A DNA stretch of 64,000 bases from an uncultured Clostridia bacterium (GCA_934481345.1 CAKSPF010000004.1:62001-126000); one strand, 5' to 3'; shown: positions 34,399 to 44,053, counted from the stretch's first letter. A program made the numbers and translations. The notes: a model not told the origin generated them from the letters alone.

Positions 34399-34983
34399 TT
34401 ATTTTCTCTTTTCAATAACTTCGTCAACAAGACCGTATTCCTTTGCCTGGGCAGCCGTCATGAAATTATCCCTTTCGGTATCCTGACAAATCTGCTCATA
34501 GGTTTTACCTGTTCTTTCACTCAAAATTTTGTTGAGAGTTTCTTTTGTCTTTATAATATGTTCAGCGTGAATTTTGATATCCGTTGCCTGACCCTGCATG
34601 CCTCCGAGCGGCTGATGAATCATAATTTCGCTGTTTGGGAGAGCAAAACGTTTGCCCGGTGCTCCCGAAGCAAGCAAAAATGCTCCCATGGAAGCAGCCA
34701 TACCAATACATATTGTTGAAACATCACACTTTATATACTGCATAGTGTCATAAATAGCCATACCTGCCGTAACAGATCCGCCCGGACTGTTTATATACAG
34801 ATTAATATCCTTATCTGGGTCTTCACCCTCCAAAAACAGCATCTGTGCGACTACCAAACTCGCTGTAACATCGTTTACCTCATCACTCAAAAAAATTATT
34901 CTGTCCTTTAAAAGTCTTGAGTAAATATCATATGACCTCTCGCCCCTGTTGGTCTGCTCAACAACCATTGGTACCAAACTCAT
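34399..34983 (-). CDS. clpP: ATP-dependent Clp protease proteolytic subunit
   Basis: 194 residues. Catalytic Ser in GMAASMGAF and His in MIHQPLGG. The protein begins SLVPMVVEQTNRGERSYDIYSRLL, the common clostridial N-terminus, which favours the ATG at 34983; an ATG at 34992, overlapping the tig stop, is also open and adds three residues. AGGAGG lies at the end of tig. Confidence 0.96.
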   Translation of the reverse strand: MSLVPMVVEQTNRGERSYDIYSRLLKDRIIFLSDEVNDVTASLVVAQMLFLEGEDPDKDINLYINSPGGSVTAGMAIYDTMQYIKCDVSTICIGMAASMGAFLLASGAPGKRFALPNSEIMIHQPLGGMQGQATDIKIHAEHIIKTKETLNKILSERTGKTYEQICQDTERDNFMTAAQAKEYGLVDEVIEKRK

Positions 34984-34984
34984 A

Positions 34985-36304
34985 TTATTCATTCTCCTCC
35001 TTCTTTTTGGAAGCTCTCTTAACCTTAGCTGCGTCTACAATTTTATTAACAGCTTTCTTTATTTTAAGTTCATCCTTAAGGTTTTCTTTTTCACCGTCTT
35101 TGATGAATTCCTTAAGCTTATCAACTTCCATACCGTAAATCTTTGCCATGTTCTCAAGTTCAGCCTCAACATCTTCTTCAGTTACTTCAATGTTTTCGCG
35201 CTTTGCAATCTCGCCGAGAACAAGATTTGTCTTAACCTGTTCTTCAGCCTGCTCTTTAAACTGTTCCTTAAAGGTATCTGCGGTAGCGCCTGTGTACTTC
35301 ATGTACTGGTCAAGGCTGAGTCCCTGTGAAGAAAGTCTGTAACCGAAATCTCTGATAAGGTCTTCAATTCTTGCGTCAATCATGCACTGCGGAATATCAA
35401 CCTTAGCACCGTCCACAACAACCTTTATTACATTGCCTTCATATTCTGCAGCAGTTCTGTCTGCATTAGCTTTATCAAGTTTTTCCTTAATATCCTTTTT
35501 ATATTCCTCAAGAGTATCAAATTCGCTTACATCCTTAGCAAATTCGTCATTAAGCTCCGGAAGTTCCTTTTCCTGTATGCTCTTTACGGTTACTTTGAAT
35601 GTTGCCGGTTTGCCCTTTAAATCCTCTGCATGATATTCTTCCGGGAAAGTAACGTTGATTTCTGTTTCTTCGCCGATTTTTGCGCCTATAAGAGCATCTT
35701 CAAATCCCGGGATAAACTGTCCGCTTCCGATTTCAAGGTTGTGATCCTGACCTTTTCCGCCTGCAAAAGCAACGCCGTCTACGAAGCCTTCATAGTCAAT
35801 TACGGTAAAGTCACCTTTCTTAACCGGTCTGTCCTCAATATTTATCATGCGCGCATTCTTTTCCTGAGCGGCTTTAAGCTCTGCGTCAACATCGGCAATT
35901 TTTGTTCTGTAATTCTTCTTCTCAGCAGATATGCCTATGTAATCTCCAAGCTCAACCTCAGGCTTTACGGTAACTGTTGCGGTAATAACAAGATCCTTGC
36001 CATCGCCGATTGTTTCGATATCAATTTCAGGTCTGTCAACAGGCTCTATACCTGCTTCTTTAACTGCAAATTCATATGCTTCGGGGCATACAAAGTTAAC
36101 TGCGTCCTCATAGAAAACGCCTTCGCCGTAATATCTTTCAATAATGTTTTTCGGAGCTTTTCCCTTTCTGAATCCGGGAATTGCAATCTTTTTAACATTC
36201 TTTTTGTACGACTTCAAAACAGCCGCGTCAAAAGCCTCTTTATCAATCTCAATAGTAAGCTTTACGCTGTTTTTTTCAATAGTTTCGTTTTTAAGTAATT
36301 TCAT
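34985..36304 (-). CDS. tig: Trigger factor
   Basis: 439 residues: N-terminal ribosome-binding domain with the GFRKGKAPKNIIE signature loop, a central FKBP-type prolyl isomerase domain (VIDYEGFVDG, FPEEYHAEDLKGK) and a long helical C-terminal chaperone domain with a KKEENE tail. It shields nascent chains at the ribosome exit. GGGGGAA precedes the ATG. Confidence 0.96.
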   Translation of the reverse strand: MKLLKNETIEKNSVKLTIEIDKEAFDAAVLKSYKKNVKKIAIPGFRKGKAPKNIIERYYGEGVFYEDAVNFVCPEAYEFAVKEAGIEPVDRPEIDIETIGDGKDLVITATVTVKPEVELGDYIGISAEKKNYRTKIADVDAELKAAQEKNARMINIEDRPVKKGDFTVIDYEGFVDGVAFAGGKGQDHNLEIGSGQFIPGFEDALIGAKIGEETEINVTFPEEYHAEDLKGKPATFKVTVKSIQEKELPELNDEFAKDVSEFDTLEEYKKDIKEKLDKANADRTAAEYEGNVIKVVVDGAKVDIPQCMIDARIEDLIRDFGYRLSSQGLSLDQYMKYTGATADTFKEQFKEQAEEQVKTNLVLGEIAKRENIEVTEEDVEAELENMAKIYGMEVDKLKEFIKDGEKENLKDELKIKKAVNKIVDAAKVKRASKKKEENE

Positions 36305-36347
36305 TGGTTTAGGTTCCCCCTGTTTAAAGTTTTTCCATTAGCTATAT

Positions 36348-36356
36348 ATTATACCA
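36348..36356 (-). promoter_or_regulatory. Extended -10 promoter of tig-clpP-clpX
   Basis: TGG-TATAAT on the - strand, about 45 bp before the tig start. No good -35 box is present, which an extended -10 can tolerate. Confidence 0.55.
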
Positions 36357-36423
36357 AACTTTTAAGCAAATTGCTATATATATTTTAAAAATTTTTAAAA
36401 AAGTTTGATTTATTGTTAAAAAT

Positions 36424-37149
36424 TCACTGTTCGATCATATGCGGCTTAAAATGCAGATAGTCGGCAGATACCAATTTATATGAAATACCGCCTATCTCAC
36501 CTTCAAACGCATTTTTCGCGGCTGATGCATGCAAATGACCGTAAAAGCAATCCGTAACACGGTATTTTCTCATCATGTTTACAAATCCCTCGTCGGGAAC
36601 ATGCTCTCTTGTAAACGGCGGATAATGCAAAATGCATATCCTTCTTACCGGCTCAATCCCCTGCCGAACGCATTTCTTTCTGCCGTCCGCGAAAGATATT
36701 TCCAGCCTTTGCAGCTCACGCTCATATATTTTCCTGTCATTTTGCGAAAATCCCGAATCACCCGGCAAAGTCCACCCTCTGCTGCCGCAGACAAGACAGT
36801 CATTGTATAAAAACGAGTTGTTCTGCATAAAGCTTATTGTAGAAAATCCGTTGTCTTCCAGAAATTTATTCATTTTGGTAAGGCTTTCCCACCAATAATC
36901 ATGATTGCCCTTTGAAATAACCTTGCTCCCGTTTAACGAATTTATAAATTCAAAGTCCCTGCCGCAATCCTCAAGATGCATTGCCCAGGAAACATCGCCT
37001 CCTATAAATACGACGTCATCAGAAGTTACACAGCTGTTCCATTCCGATTTTGTACGCTCAATGTAATTATCCCAGGCACTTCCGAATACCTCCATGGGTT
37101 TATCACAACTGAGTGAAAGGTGCAAATCCGATATAGTAAATATTGCCAT
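36424..37149 (-). CDS. Calcineurin-like metallophosphoesterase
   Basis: 241 residues with the metal-binding motifs in order: SDLHLS, GGDVSWAM, KGNHDYWW, ILHYPPF and YGHLHA. These mark a di-metal phosphoesterase of unknown substrate. GAGGTG precedes the ATG at 37149. It has its own promoter, divergent from comEC. Confidence 0.88.
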   Translation of the reverse strand: MAIFTISDLHLSLSCDKPMEVFGSAWDNYIERTKSEWNSCVTSDDVVFIGGDVSWAMHLEDCGRDFEFINSLNGSKVISKGNHDYWWESLTKMNKFLEDNGFSTISFMQNNSFLYNDCLVCGSRGWTLPGDSGFSQNDRKIYERELQRLEISFADGRKKCVRQGIEPVRRICILHYPPFTREHVPDEGFVNMMRKYRVTDCFYGHLHASAAKNAFEGEIGGISYKLVSADYLHFKPHMIEQ

Positions 37150-37179
37150 TATTTCACCTCGTTATACAATCAATTTATT

Positions 37180-37208
37180 ATTATATAACATTTATTAATT
37201 AAAATCAA
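37180..37208 (-). promoter_or_regulatory. Promoter of the metallophosphoesterase gene
   Basis: TTGATT (37203-37208), 17-bp spacer and TATAAT (37180-37185) on the - strand, about 31 bp before the start. Confidence 0.72.
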
Positions 37209-37209
37209 G

Positions 37210-37238
37210 TTGTCAAATTAATAAAAAGATGTTATTAT
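37210..37238 (+). promoter_or_regulatory. Promoter of comEC-holA
   Basis: TTGTCA (37210-37215), 17-bp spacer and TATTAT (37233-37238). Its -35 box is back to back with that of the metallophosphoesterase promoter, one base apart. A second TATAAT lies at 37243-37248 without a spaced -35. Confidence 0.6.
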
Positions 37239-37273
37239 ATTAGTATAATAATTGTAGATTAAGGACAAACAAC

Positions 37274-39472
37274 ATGCTTACACGTTTAAAAGACAATGCA
37301 AAGGTATATGTATATATACTTATCCTCATTCTGGTTACATTAAGAATATTTATCTGGAATTCAAACTTCAATAAAGAATTTGAAAAATGCGAGAATATCC
37401 GTTCGTGCGTAATTACCTGCCGAATAACCTCCATACCCGTATGCAAAAATTCTTATGTATCATTTAACGCCAAGGTAACGGCAGGAATGCGTATTCCGGA
37501 CCTGGTACATATAAGCATAAAAAATGCAGGCAATCTCAATTTAAGCTACGGTGATTCTCTCAAACTCTCGGCGCAGAACCGCCCCGCCGGTGATGAAATG
37601 AACCCGGGCAACTTCAGTTACAGACACTATCTCAAATCACAGGGAGTTTGCATGTCGCTTTCGTCGGATATAATGAGGATTAAATCAATCAGACGCGGAA
37701 ACCTCAGTAAATTTTACGGTGTGCGTAAATCTCTTACAGATAAACTTTTTAAATATATGCCGTATGACGAAGCAAGTCTTGCCAATGCCCTTGTCACCGG
37801 AAGCAAAAACGAACTCACCGATACCGTCAAATCAGACTTCAAAAAAGCAGGGGTATATCACATTGTTGCCGTATCCGGTCTTCATCTGAATATATTTATT
37901 TTATTCATGTCGTATTTATATATGCATATAAAAGCGAAAATGCACAAAAAACAATTTATCATACTTGCGGCAAATCTTTTGTGCACAGGCTTTGTTTTCA
38001 TGTTTACGGGATTTGGAATTTCTGTTGCAAGAGCCGCATTCATGACAATTATCCTAAGCCTGTCGGTAATTGTATACAGACGTTATTCTCCCGTCCACGC
38101 ACTTATCACAGCCGCCGTTATACTGTTTTTGTACAAGCCATACACCGTCTTTGACATATCGTGTCAGCTTTCTTTTCTGGCAACACTCGGTATACTTGCC
38201 GGAGTATACATTGTTGAGAAATACAAAATAAAAGAATGGAAATTCAAAGCGCTGCCGGAAAGTCTGATACTTACAGCCGGAGCGTGGCTTTTTACACTGC
38301 CTGTCACGGTATATGCGTTCGGCGGAGTATCGCTTATATCATTTATAAGCAACCTTCTGATTCTTGTTGCCGCTCCGTTTGCGCTGTGTTTTTCATATCT
38401 GTTTTCGTTAATTTGCCTGATAATGCCGGATTTTATTTGCAGGGCAGCCGCATGCATAACTGTTATTCCGCTGCGCTTCCTCATCAATTGTTCCGCATTT
38501 TTTGCTTCAGTTCCGGGAGCGTATGTAAACGTTTATCCCCGTGCCTTGTGCATGATTTCAATAAACGCTGCGGTTTTGCCGGCTATCATATTAATGTGCA
38601 AAAAGAAATGCAGAATTTTATGTACGGCTTTTTTTGTCGGCATAATCGCGGCTGATATTTCCTTTGTAATTTATGATTTACCCATAAAACCATGTACCGT
38701 TTCATTTATGAATGTCGGTCAGGGTGACTGTTCAATCATCAGAACTCCCGAAGGAAGAGTTGTTATGATAGACTGCGGTTCCGACAGTGAAGAACAGATT
38801 ACAGACAATAATATTCTTCCTTATTTGTACCGTTCAAATATACCGCAAATTGACATTGCAGTTATATCACATTACCACAAAGATCACACAAGCGGAATAA
38901 TACCGCTTATCAAAAATCACAAAATAAAAAAACTTATGCTGCCGCGCTGCGAAACCGCCGACGATGAAAACGAAATTGCAGATTTGATTATGTCAAGCGC
39001 CGTTGAAGAAAACATTGCTGTTGAATTTATCAGCAAAGGAAGTACTGTTAAAACAGACAAATACTCCGGACTTACTGTTTTAAGCCCGAAAAAGAATCTG
39101 ATAACCGATGCAAATAATAAATCACTTGTTATGATGTTTAACTGCTACAATGCCTGCGTTTTATTTACCGGCGATATAGAAGACAACACGCAGTATAACC
39201 TCCTTTCAGAGGATATTAAGGCTGATATTTTAAAAATTCCGCATCATGGCGGGCATTCGCTTATGTCAAGAATGTTTGCCGAAAAATGTGCTCCGAAATA
39301 CGCGGTAGTATCATGCGGCATTGACAACCGTTACGGCCATCCCAATCCGGACACACTGAAAGCATACACTGATTCAATCATATACAGAACAGATAAAAAC
39401 AAAATGACAGAATTTATCATAGACAAAAATTCCATAGTTCCAAAACCCATGCACAGACAGGAGGAGAAATAA
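37274..39472 (+). CDS. comEC: DNA internalisation / competence channel protein ComEC
   Basis: 732 residues in the full ComEC/Rec2 arrangement: N-terminal OB-like DUF4131 region between helices, a central multi-helix Competence domain (about residues 200-460, with GSKNELTDTVKSDFKKAGVYH-type signature split over 175-200), and a C-terminal metallo-beta-lactamase domain with SHYHKDHTSG, LFTGDIE and IPHHGGHS. It transports single-stranded DNA in transformation. The intact protein suggests at least a potential for DNA uptake. holA follows directly. Confidence 0.92.
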   Translation: MLTRLKDNAKVYVYILILILVTLRIFIWNSNFNKEFEKCENIRSCVITCRITSIPVCKNSYVSFNAKVTAGMRIPDLVHISIKNAGNLNLSYGDSLKLSAQNRPAGDEMNPGNFSYRHYLKSQGVCMSLSSDIMRIKSIRRGNLSKFYGVRKSLTDKLFKYMPYDEASLANALVTGSKNELTDTVKSDFKKAGVYHIVAVSGLHLNIFILFMSYLYMHIKAKMHKKQFIILAANLLCTGFVFMFTGFGISVARAAFMTIILSLSVIVYRRYSPVHALITAAVILFLYKPYTVFDISCQLSFLATLGILAGVYIVEKYKIKEWKFKALPESLILTAGAWLFTLPVTVYAFGGVSLISFISNLLILVAAPFALCFSYLFSLICLIMPDFICRAAACITVIPLRFLINCSAFFASVPGAYVNVYPRALCMISINAAVLPAIILMCKKKCRILCTAFFVGIIAADISFVIYDLPIKPCTVSFMNVGQGDCSIIRTPEGRVVMIDCGSDSEEQITDNNILPYLYRSNIPQIDIAVISHYHKDHTSGIIPLIKNHKIKKLMLPRCETADDENEIADLIMSSAVEENIAVEFISKGSTVKTDKYSGLTVLSPKKNLITDANNKSLVMMFNCYNACVLFTGDIEDNTQYNLLSEDIKADILKIPHHGGHSLMSRMFAEKCAPKYAVVSCGIDNRYGHPNPDTLKAYTDSIIYRTDKNKMTEFIIDKNSIVPKPMHRQEEK

Positions 39473-40459
39473 ATGCAGCAAATAAAAAACGATATTAAAA
39501 TCGGTGTGTTTTCAAAAATATACCTTATGTACGGACCGGAAACCTATCTGATAGATTACTATGCAAAGCAAATAATTGAAAAAAGTACAGACGCCGAAAC
39601 AAGGGATTTCAATCTTCTTAAAATCTCTGCGGAAATCCCCAAAGAAAAATCCGTTGATGAATTTATAAGTTCATATCCCTTTATGAGCGACAGAAAAATA
39701 CTTTATATAAGAAATTCCGGTATATTCAAAAAAGCCTCCGAAGCGCAGAAAAAATTCTGGTGCGGTACACTTGCCGATTTGCCGGACTATATTACCGTTA
39801 TTTTTGCCGAAAATGACGTTGACAAGCGCAGCAGTATATATAAACAGATTTTAAAAGCAAACTGTACACACGAATTTGCATATATGGATGAAAAGTCTCT
39901 TATGCAGTGGGTTTCAAAAATCCTTGCATCGGACGGTCTGCGTATTACAGTTCAGGATGCGTCATACCTTGTGGAAATATGCGGTCCTTCAATGAATAAT
40001 ATCAAAAACGAGCTTGATAAATTAACGGCATACAAAACAGGCGGAAATGTAATAGACAGAAACGATATCGAACTTGTAACCGTCAAAAACGTTGAAAACC
40101 GCGTTTTTGATATGCTCAACGATGTAATCGCAAAAAGAAGCGAAGCAGCATTTGAAAAGCTGAATGCCCTTAAAACGCTCAACGAAGAGCCTATTAAAAT
40201 AATAAGTATAATATTTAAGAAATTCTCCACATATAAAAAGCTGTATTCCTTAAAAGGCAGACCGATTAAGGAAATATGCCGTTTGTGCGGTCTTTATGAA
40301 AAATATGCAAAAAACGATATTAACACGCTAAACACTCTTTCCGAAAGCAAGGTAGATGACATAATGAATACCTGCATGGAAACGGACTTTGGTATAAAAT
40401 CAGGCAAAATTGACAAATGGCTTGCCGTAGATATTGTAATGGCAAAGATAACCGAATAG
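39473..40459 (+). CDS. holA: DNA polymerase III delta subunit
   Basis: 328 residues of the clamp-loader delta family: N-terminal AAA+-like domain beginning IYLMYGPETYLIDYY, no Walker A motif as expected for delta, and a helical C-terminal collar domain. It opens the beta clamp. Its ATG directly follows the comEC stop with AGGAGG upstream; comEC-holA pairing is common in Firmicutes. Confidence 0.92.
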   Translation: MQQIKNDIKIGVFSKIYLMYGPETYLIDYYAKQIIEKSTDAETRDFNLLKISAEIPKEKSVDEFISSYPFMSDRKILYIRNSGIFKKASEAQKKFWCGTLADLPDYITVIFAENDVDKRSSIYKQILKANCTHEFAYMDEKSLMQWVSKILASDGLRITVQDASYLVEICGPSMNNIKNELDKLTAYKTGGNVIDRNDIELVTVKNVENRVFDMLNDVIAKRSEAAFEKLNALKTLNEEPIKIISIIFKKFSTYKKLYSLKGRPIKEICRLCGLYEKYAKNDINTLNTLSESKVDDIMNTCMETDFGIKSGKIDKWLAVDIVMAKITE

Positions 40460-40475
40460 CCTTCTGAAAATTACA

Positions 40476-40509
40476 ACACCGCAAAGATACAGCTTTGCGG
40501 TGTTTTTTT
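40476..40509 (+). terminator. Terminator of comEC-holA
   Basis: An 11-bp perfect stem ACACCGCAAAG/CTTTGCGGTGT (40476-40486, 40493-40503) followed by a T run. Confidence 0.9.
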
Positions 40510-40514
40510 GCATC

Positions 40515-40542
40515 AAAAAAGCGTCGGTCGGCACGACGCTTT
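40515..40542 (-). terminator. Terminator facing serA
   Basis: A 9-bp stem AAAGCGTCG/CGACGCTTT (40518-40526, 40534-40542), with a T run on the - strand. It would end the serC-serA transcript about 200 bases past the serA stop. Only 6 bp separate it from the holA terminator. Confidence 0.75.
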
Positions 40543-40593
40543 GTATGGATTATGGATAGGAATATAAAAACTTAGCTTTTAATATATATATGA

Positions 40594-40743
40594 CGCCGAC
40601 TCTCATATATCAAAATTGTTGCCTGCTTTTTTCGGAAATTTTCTGAAAACGCAGGAAAAATCGACTCGTTAAACCGATATGTTTTCAAGTCTTATCTGTC
40701 TGACGCAAATACAACAGAGTTTATAAAAGACAGAATTTATTAA
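40594..40743 (+). pseudogene. Orphan open frame, possibly a gene remnant
   Basis: Forty-nine sense codons from a TGA at 40591 to a TAA at 40741, with no ATG, GTG or TTG in a plausible start position and no ribosome site. The tail reads like a real protein end (NRYVFKSYLSDANTTEFIKD, charged and amphipathic), while the first part is poor. It lies in the 280-base gap between holA and serA, where nothing else is coded. It may be the 3' remnant of a decayed gene or chance. I do not recognise it. Confidence 0.25.
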
Positions 40744-41906
40744 CCTCTGATGATTCTTACTCTGTGAACACCGTCCATTTTTCCGAGTTCGCTTTCCAGT
40801 CCGTCGGGAACCGAATCCACATCAACTATGGTATAAGCATTATCCTTTTTGCTTTTATTCATCATATTGATGATGTTAATATTTGCATCAGAGAATAATG
40901 CAGAAAATTTAGAAATCATGTTCGGAATATTCTTATGCGCTACAGTAACTCTGAATTTGCTTTCCATTGCCATCTGGCAGTCCGGATAGTTAACGGAATT
41001 TTTGATGTTTCCGAATCTTATAAAATCAGAAAGCTCTTTTGCAGCCATAACAGCGCAATTATCTTCGGATTCCGGAGTAGAAGCTCCGAGATGCGGAATG
41101 TTGATTGCATTTTCTATATCAAGAGTTTCCTCACTCGGAAAATCAGTTACATAGCAGGCAATCTTACCGCTTACTGCAGCAGCCTTCAAAGCCGCATTGT
41201 CTACAAGACCGCCTCTTGCAAAGTTCAAAAGCCTTGTGCCGTTTTCCATAGCGTCAAATATTTCTTCATTTATCATATTCTTTGTAGCGTCATTAAGCGG
41301 CAGATGCATTGTAATATAATCACACTGAGAAACAAGTATCTTGAGATCGCTCGATTTTTTTACGGATCTTGAAAGTCCCCATGCCGCATCTATTGAAATA
41401 TACGGATCATAGCCTATTACCTTCATACCGAGAGAATCTGCAAGATTTGCAACCATAACGCCGATTGCGCCGAGACCTATAACGCCAAGAGTTTTACCCT
41501 TGATTTCAGGACCTACAAATGCGCTCTTGCCTTTTTCTACAAGCTTGCCTACGTTTTCGCCTTCGCCTTTAAGACCTTTAGCCCAGTTGATACCGTCTGT
41601 TATCTTTCTGGAAGCAAGCAAAAGACCTGCAATCGTAAGCTCTGCAACAGCGTTTGCATTTGCACCCGGTGTATTAAATACAGCAATACCCTTTTCGCTG
41701 CATTTGTCAATCGGTATATTGTTAACGCCTGCTCCTGCTCTTGCAATTGCTTTGAGCGAATCCGGCAGCTCCATGTCGTGCATGGAAAAACTTCTTAAAA
41801 TAACTGCGTCCGGAGCGTCGCTGGTGTCAGTAATATTAAAAATTTCTTTATCAAGCATATCCAAACCGCATTTTGCGATTTTGTTTAGTGTTAAAACCTC
41901 ATACAT
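40740..41906 (-). CDS. serA: D-3-phosphoglycerate dehydrogenase
   Basis: 388 residues. Oxidises 3-phosphoglycerate with NAD+, the first step of serine synthesis. NAD-binding GVIGLGAIGVMVA, catalytic Arg in LLNFARGGLVDN, Glu in FPSEETL and His in IPHLGASTPESE. A C-terminal ACT-like regulatory domain (about 315-388) follows, without the long intervening domain of larger SerA forms. It lies 20 bp after serC. Confidence 0.92.
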   Translation of the reverse strand: MYEVLTLNKIAKCGLDMLDKEIFNITDTSDAPDAVILRSFSMHDMELPDSLKAIARAGAGVNNIPIDKCSEKGIAVFNTPGANANAVAELTIAGLLLASRKITDGINWAKGLKGEGENVGKLVEKGKSAFVGPEIKGKTLGVIGLGAIGVMVANLADSLGMKVIGYDPYISIDAAWGLSRSVKKSSDLKILVSQCDYITMHLPLNDATKNMINEEIFDAMENGTRLLNFARGGLVDNAALKAAAVSGKIACYVTDFPSEETLDIENAINIPHLGASTPESEDNCAVMAAKELSDFIRFGNIKNSVNYPDCQMAMESKFRVTVAHKNIPNMISKFSALFSDANINIINMMNKSKKDNAYTIVDVDSVPDGLESELGKMDGVHRVRIIRG

Positions 41907-41926
41907 AAGGTTAATCCTCCTTAAAC

Positions 41927-43009
41927 TTAGTTGTCAGCCTCAAACTTCTTCATAAAGTCTACAAGAGCCTGAACACCCTCAACAGGCATAGCATTATATA
42001 TACTTGCTCTCATACCGCCGACTGTTCTGTGTCCTTTAAGGTTAACGAAACCGCTTGCGGTAGCCTCTTTGATGAATTTAGCGTTTAACTCATCATTGCC
42101 TGTTACAAACGGAACATTCATGAGCGAACGGTCCTCTTTGTTTTCAACAGTTGCGTTAAACATTTTTGACTCATCAAGATAATTATATAAAATATCAGCC
42201 TTTTTAATGTTGATTTTTTTCATTTCTTCAAGTCCGCCAAGCTCTTTTAACCATTCACAAACCAGCTTGCAGATGTAAATAGGATAAGTCGGCGGTGTAT
42301 TAAACATTGAACCGTTTTCGGAATGTGTCGCATAATTAAACATGGTAGGTGTAATATCCATTGCATTTCCGATAAGGTCTTCCCTTACTATGGCAACTGT
42401 AAGACCTGCCGGAGCCATATTCTTCTGTGCACCTGCATATATTATGCCGAACTTAGATACGTCTACAGGCTCGCTGAGTATTGAAGATGACATATCCGCA
42501 ACAAGCGGAACATCTCCGACATCGGGAAGCACACTGTATTTTGTACCGTAAATTGTGTTGTTGTATGTAATGTGGAAGTAATCCGCATCTTTTGTAAAGG
42601 TATTTTTATCAAGCTTTGGTATGTATGAAAACGTTTTGTCCTCGGATGAAGCTATAATTTTTGTTTCACCGTATCTCGAAGCTTCTTTGTATGCCTTTTT
42701 CGACCAAAGACCGGTCAACACATAGTCAGCTTTTTTGGAACCGTTCAAAAGATTTAACGGAACCATTGCGAACTGGCTTGACGCACCGCCCTGCAAAAAC
42801 AAAACCTTATAGTTATCCGGTATATTAAGCAGAGATCGCAGTGAGGCCTCACATCCATCAATTATGGCCTGAAACGAACCGGATCTGTGGCTCATCTCCA
42901 TAACCGACATTCCTGCATCATCGTAATTTACAAGTTCTTTCTGAGCTTTTTCAAGTACAGGCAGCGGCAATGCTGACGGACCTGCTGAAAAATTATAAAC
43001 TCTGTTCAC
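41927..43009 (-). CDS. serC: Phosphoserine aminotransferase
   Basis: 360 residues. Transfers an amino group from glutamate to 3-phosphohydroxypyruvate, using PLP on the Lys of YAGAQKNMAPAG. NFSAGPSALP at the N-terminus and HRSGSF are family motifs. The GTG at 43009 was chosen because GGAGG lies just upstream and it gives the standard length; an upstream in-frame ATG at 43054 lies between promoter and ribosome site. Confidence 0.95.
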   Translation of the reverse strand: MNRVYNFSAGPSALPLPVLEKAQKELVNYDDAGMSVMEMSHRSGSFQAIIDGCEASLRSLLNIPDNYKVLFLQGGASSQFAMVPLNLLNGSKKADYVLTGLWSKKAYKEASRYGETKIIASSEDKTFSYIPKLDKNTFTKDADYFHITYNNTIYGTKYSVLPDVGDVPLVADMSSSILSEPVDVSKFGIIYAGAQKNMAPAGLTVAIVREDLIGNAMDITPTMFNYATHSENGSMFNTPPTYPIYICKLVCEWLKELGGLEEMKKINIKKADILYNYLDESKMFNATVENKEDRSLMNVPFVTGNDELNAKFIKEATASGFVNLKGHRTVGGMRASIYNAMPVEGVQALVDFMKKFEADN

Positions 43010-43042
43010 TACTTTCTCCTCCAATACTAAATTATAAATTAT

Positions 43043-43071
43043 ATTATATAACATTTATTTAAAATAGTCAA
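43043..43071 (-). promoter_or_regulatory. Promoter of serC-serA
   Basis: TTGACT (43066-43071), 17-bp spacer and TATAAT (43043-43048) on the - strand, about 34 bp before the GTG at 43009. Confidence 0.82.
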
Positions 43072-43153
43072 TAACCCATATTAACATTTTTATACAAAAA
43101 GTATGTTTTTGTCCAAACGTAAAACAAGATTTGATATTATAATAAGAAACAAA

Positions 43154-43990
43154 TCAGTATTTTTTGTTCATCAGAGCTTTTTCTGTGCTCTTCGTTGCAT
43201 TTTCAGCCTTCTCGCCCATTTTAAAAAGAATATAACAGTACAAGGTGTTGATTATTGCAAGCTGTGATACTCTGGAGTTTAGTCCCAGAATGTTATATTT
43301 CAGCTCATCTGATGAAGTGCATAAAACTATGTCGCTTTGCTTCAGAAGAGGGGATTTTCCCGCATTTGTCATGGCAATTGTAGTCGCGCCGTGCTCCTTT
43401 GCCGTCTTTAAATTTTCCACTATATCCTTTGAAGATCCCGAAAGCGATATTCCTATTACCACATCCCTTTCGTCCGTCTGAGCAGCCGCTATTGCCTGCA
43501 TATGATTGTCCGAATACGACATTGCATTGAGTCCGCATCTCAAAAGCTTGTGGTGCAGATCCAAAATTACCGACGCGGAATTTCCGAGACCGAAAATAAG
43601 AATTTTATTTGCCTCCATGATTTTGTGAGCCGCTCTCTGCAATTCGCTTTTTTTAAGAACCTTCTGAGTCATTTCGAGCGAACAGTATATATCGTCTATA
43701 ATCTTTTTGAATACTTCTCCGCAGTCGTCATCCTTCGTTATGGACTCGTTTACGGACGGCTGATTGCTCTCGCGGGCAATGGAAATTTTGAGTTCCTGAT
43801 AACCCGAAAATCCCAGACGTTTCGAAAAACGCACAACCGTAGCCTCGCTGCACTTGCACTTGTCGGCAAGCTCCGTTATGGAAAGCGGCAAAAGACCGTT
43901 CGGATTTTCCAGTATCCAGTCGGCAAGTTTTTTCTCTGCGCGCCCCATCTCGTCATATTGAACCTTAATTGATAAAATCGTTTTATTCAT
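43154..43990 (-). CDS. RpiR/MurR-family transcriptional regulator
   Basis: 278 residues: N-terminal helix-turn-helix (ELADKCKCSEATVVRFSKRL, about 41-60) and C-terminal SIS sugar-phosphate isomerase domain (about 125-255, with ILIFGLGNSASV and GISLSGSSKDIVE). Such regulators sense phosphorylated sugars. It is divergent from the Etf/oxidase/kinase cluster, whose promoter region carries two inverted repeats of the TGAAA/TTTCA type, so it most likely controls that cluster (inference). GAGGT precedes the ATG. Confidence 0.9.
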   Translation of the reverse strand: MNKTILSIKVQYDEMGRAEKKLADWILENPNGLLPLSITELADKCKCSEATVVRFSKRLGFSGYQELKISIARESNQPSVNESITKDDDCGEVFKKIIDDIYCSLEMTQKVLKKSELQRAAHKIMEANKILIFGLGNSASVILDLHHKLLRCGLNAMSYSDNHMQAIAAAQTDERDVVIGISLSGSSKDIVENLKTAKEHGATTIAMTNAGKSPLLKQSDIVLCTSSDELKYNILGLNSRVSQLAIINTLYCYILFKMGEKAENATKSTEKALMNKKY

Positions 43991-44024
43991 ATAATCAAAC
44001 CTCGTTTTTATAATTCTATATTTA

Positions 44025-44053
44025 ATAGTATCTTAATTTTTGGTTATAGTCAA
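44025..44053 (-). promoter_or_regulatory. Promoter of the RpiR-family gene
   Basis: TTGACT (44048-44053), 17-bp spacer and TACTAT (44025-44030) on the - strand. Confidence 0.65.

Noticed and set aside
43094..43112. A 7-bp A/T-only inverted repeat downstream of the RpiR gene, as a terminator
   Set aside because: The stem contains almost only A-T pairs and has no T run directly after it. Too weak to call.
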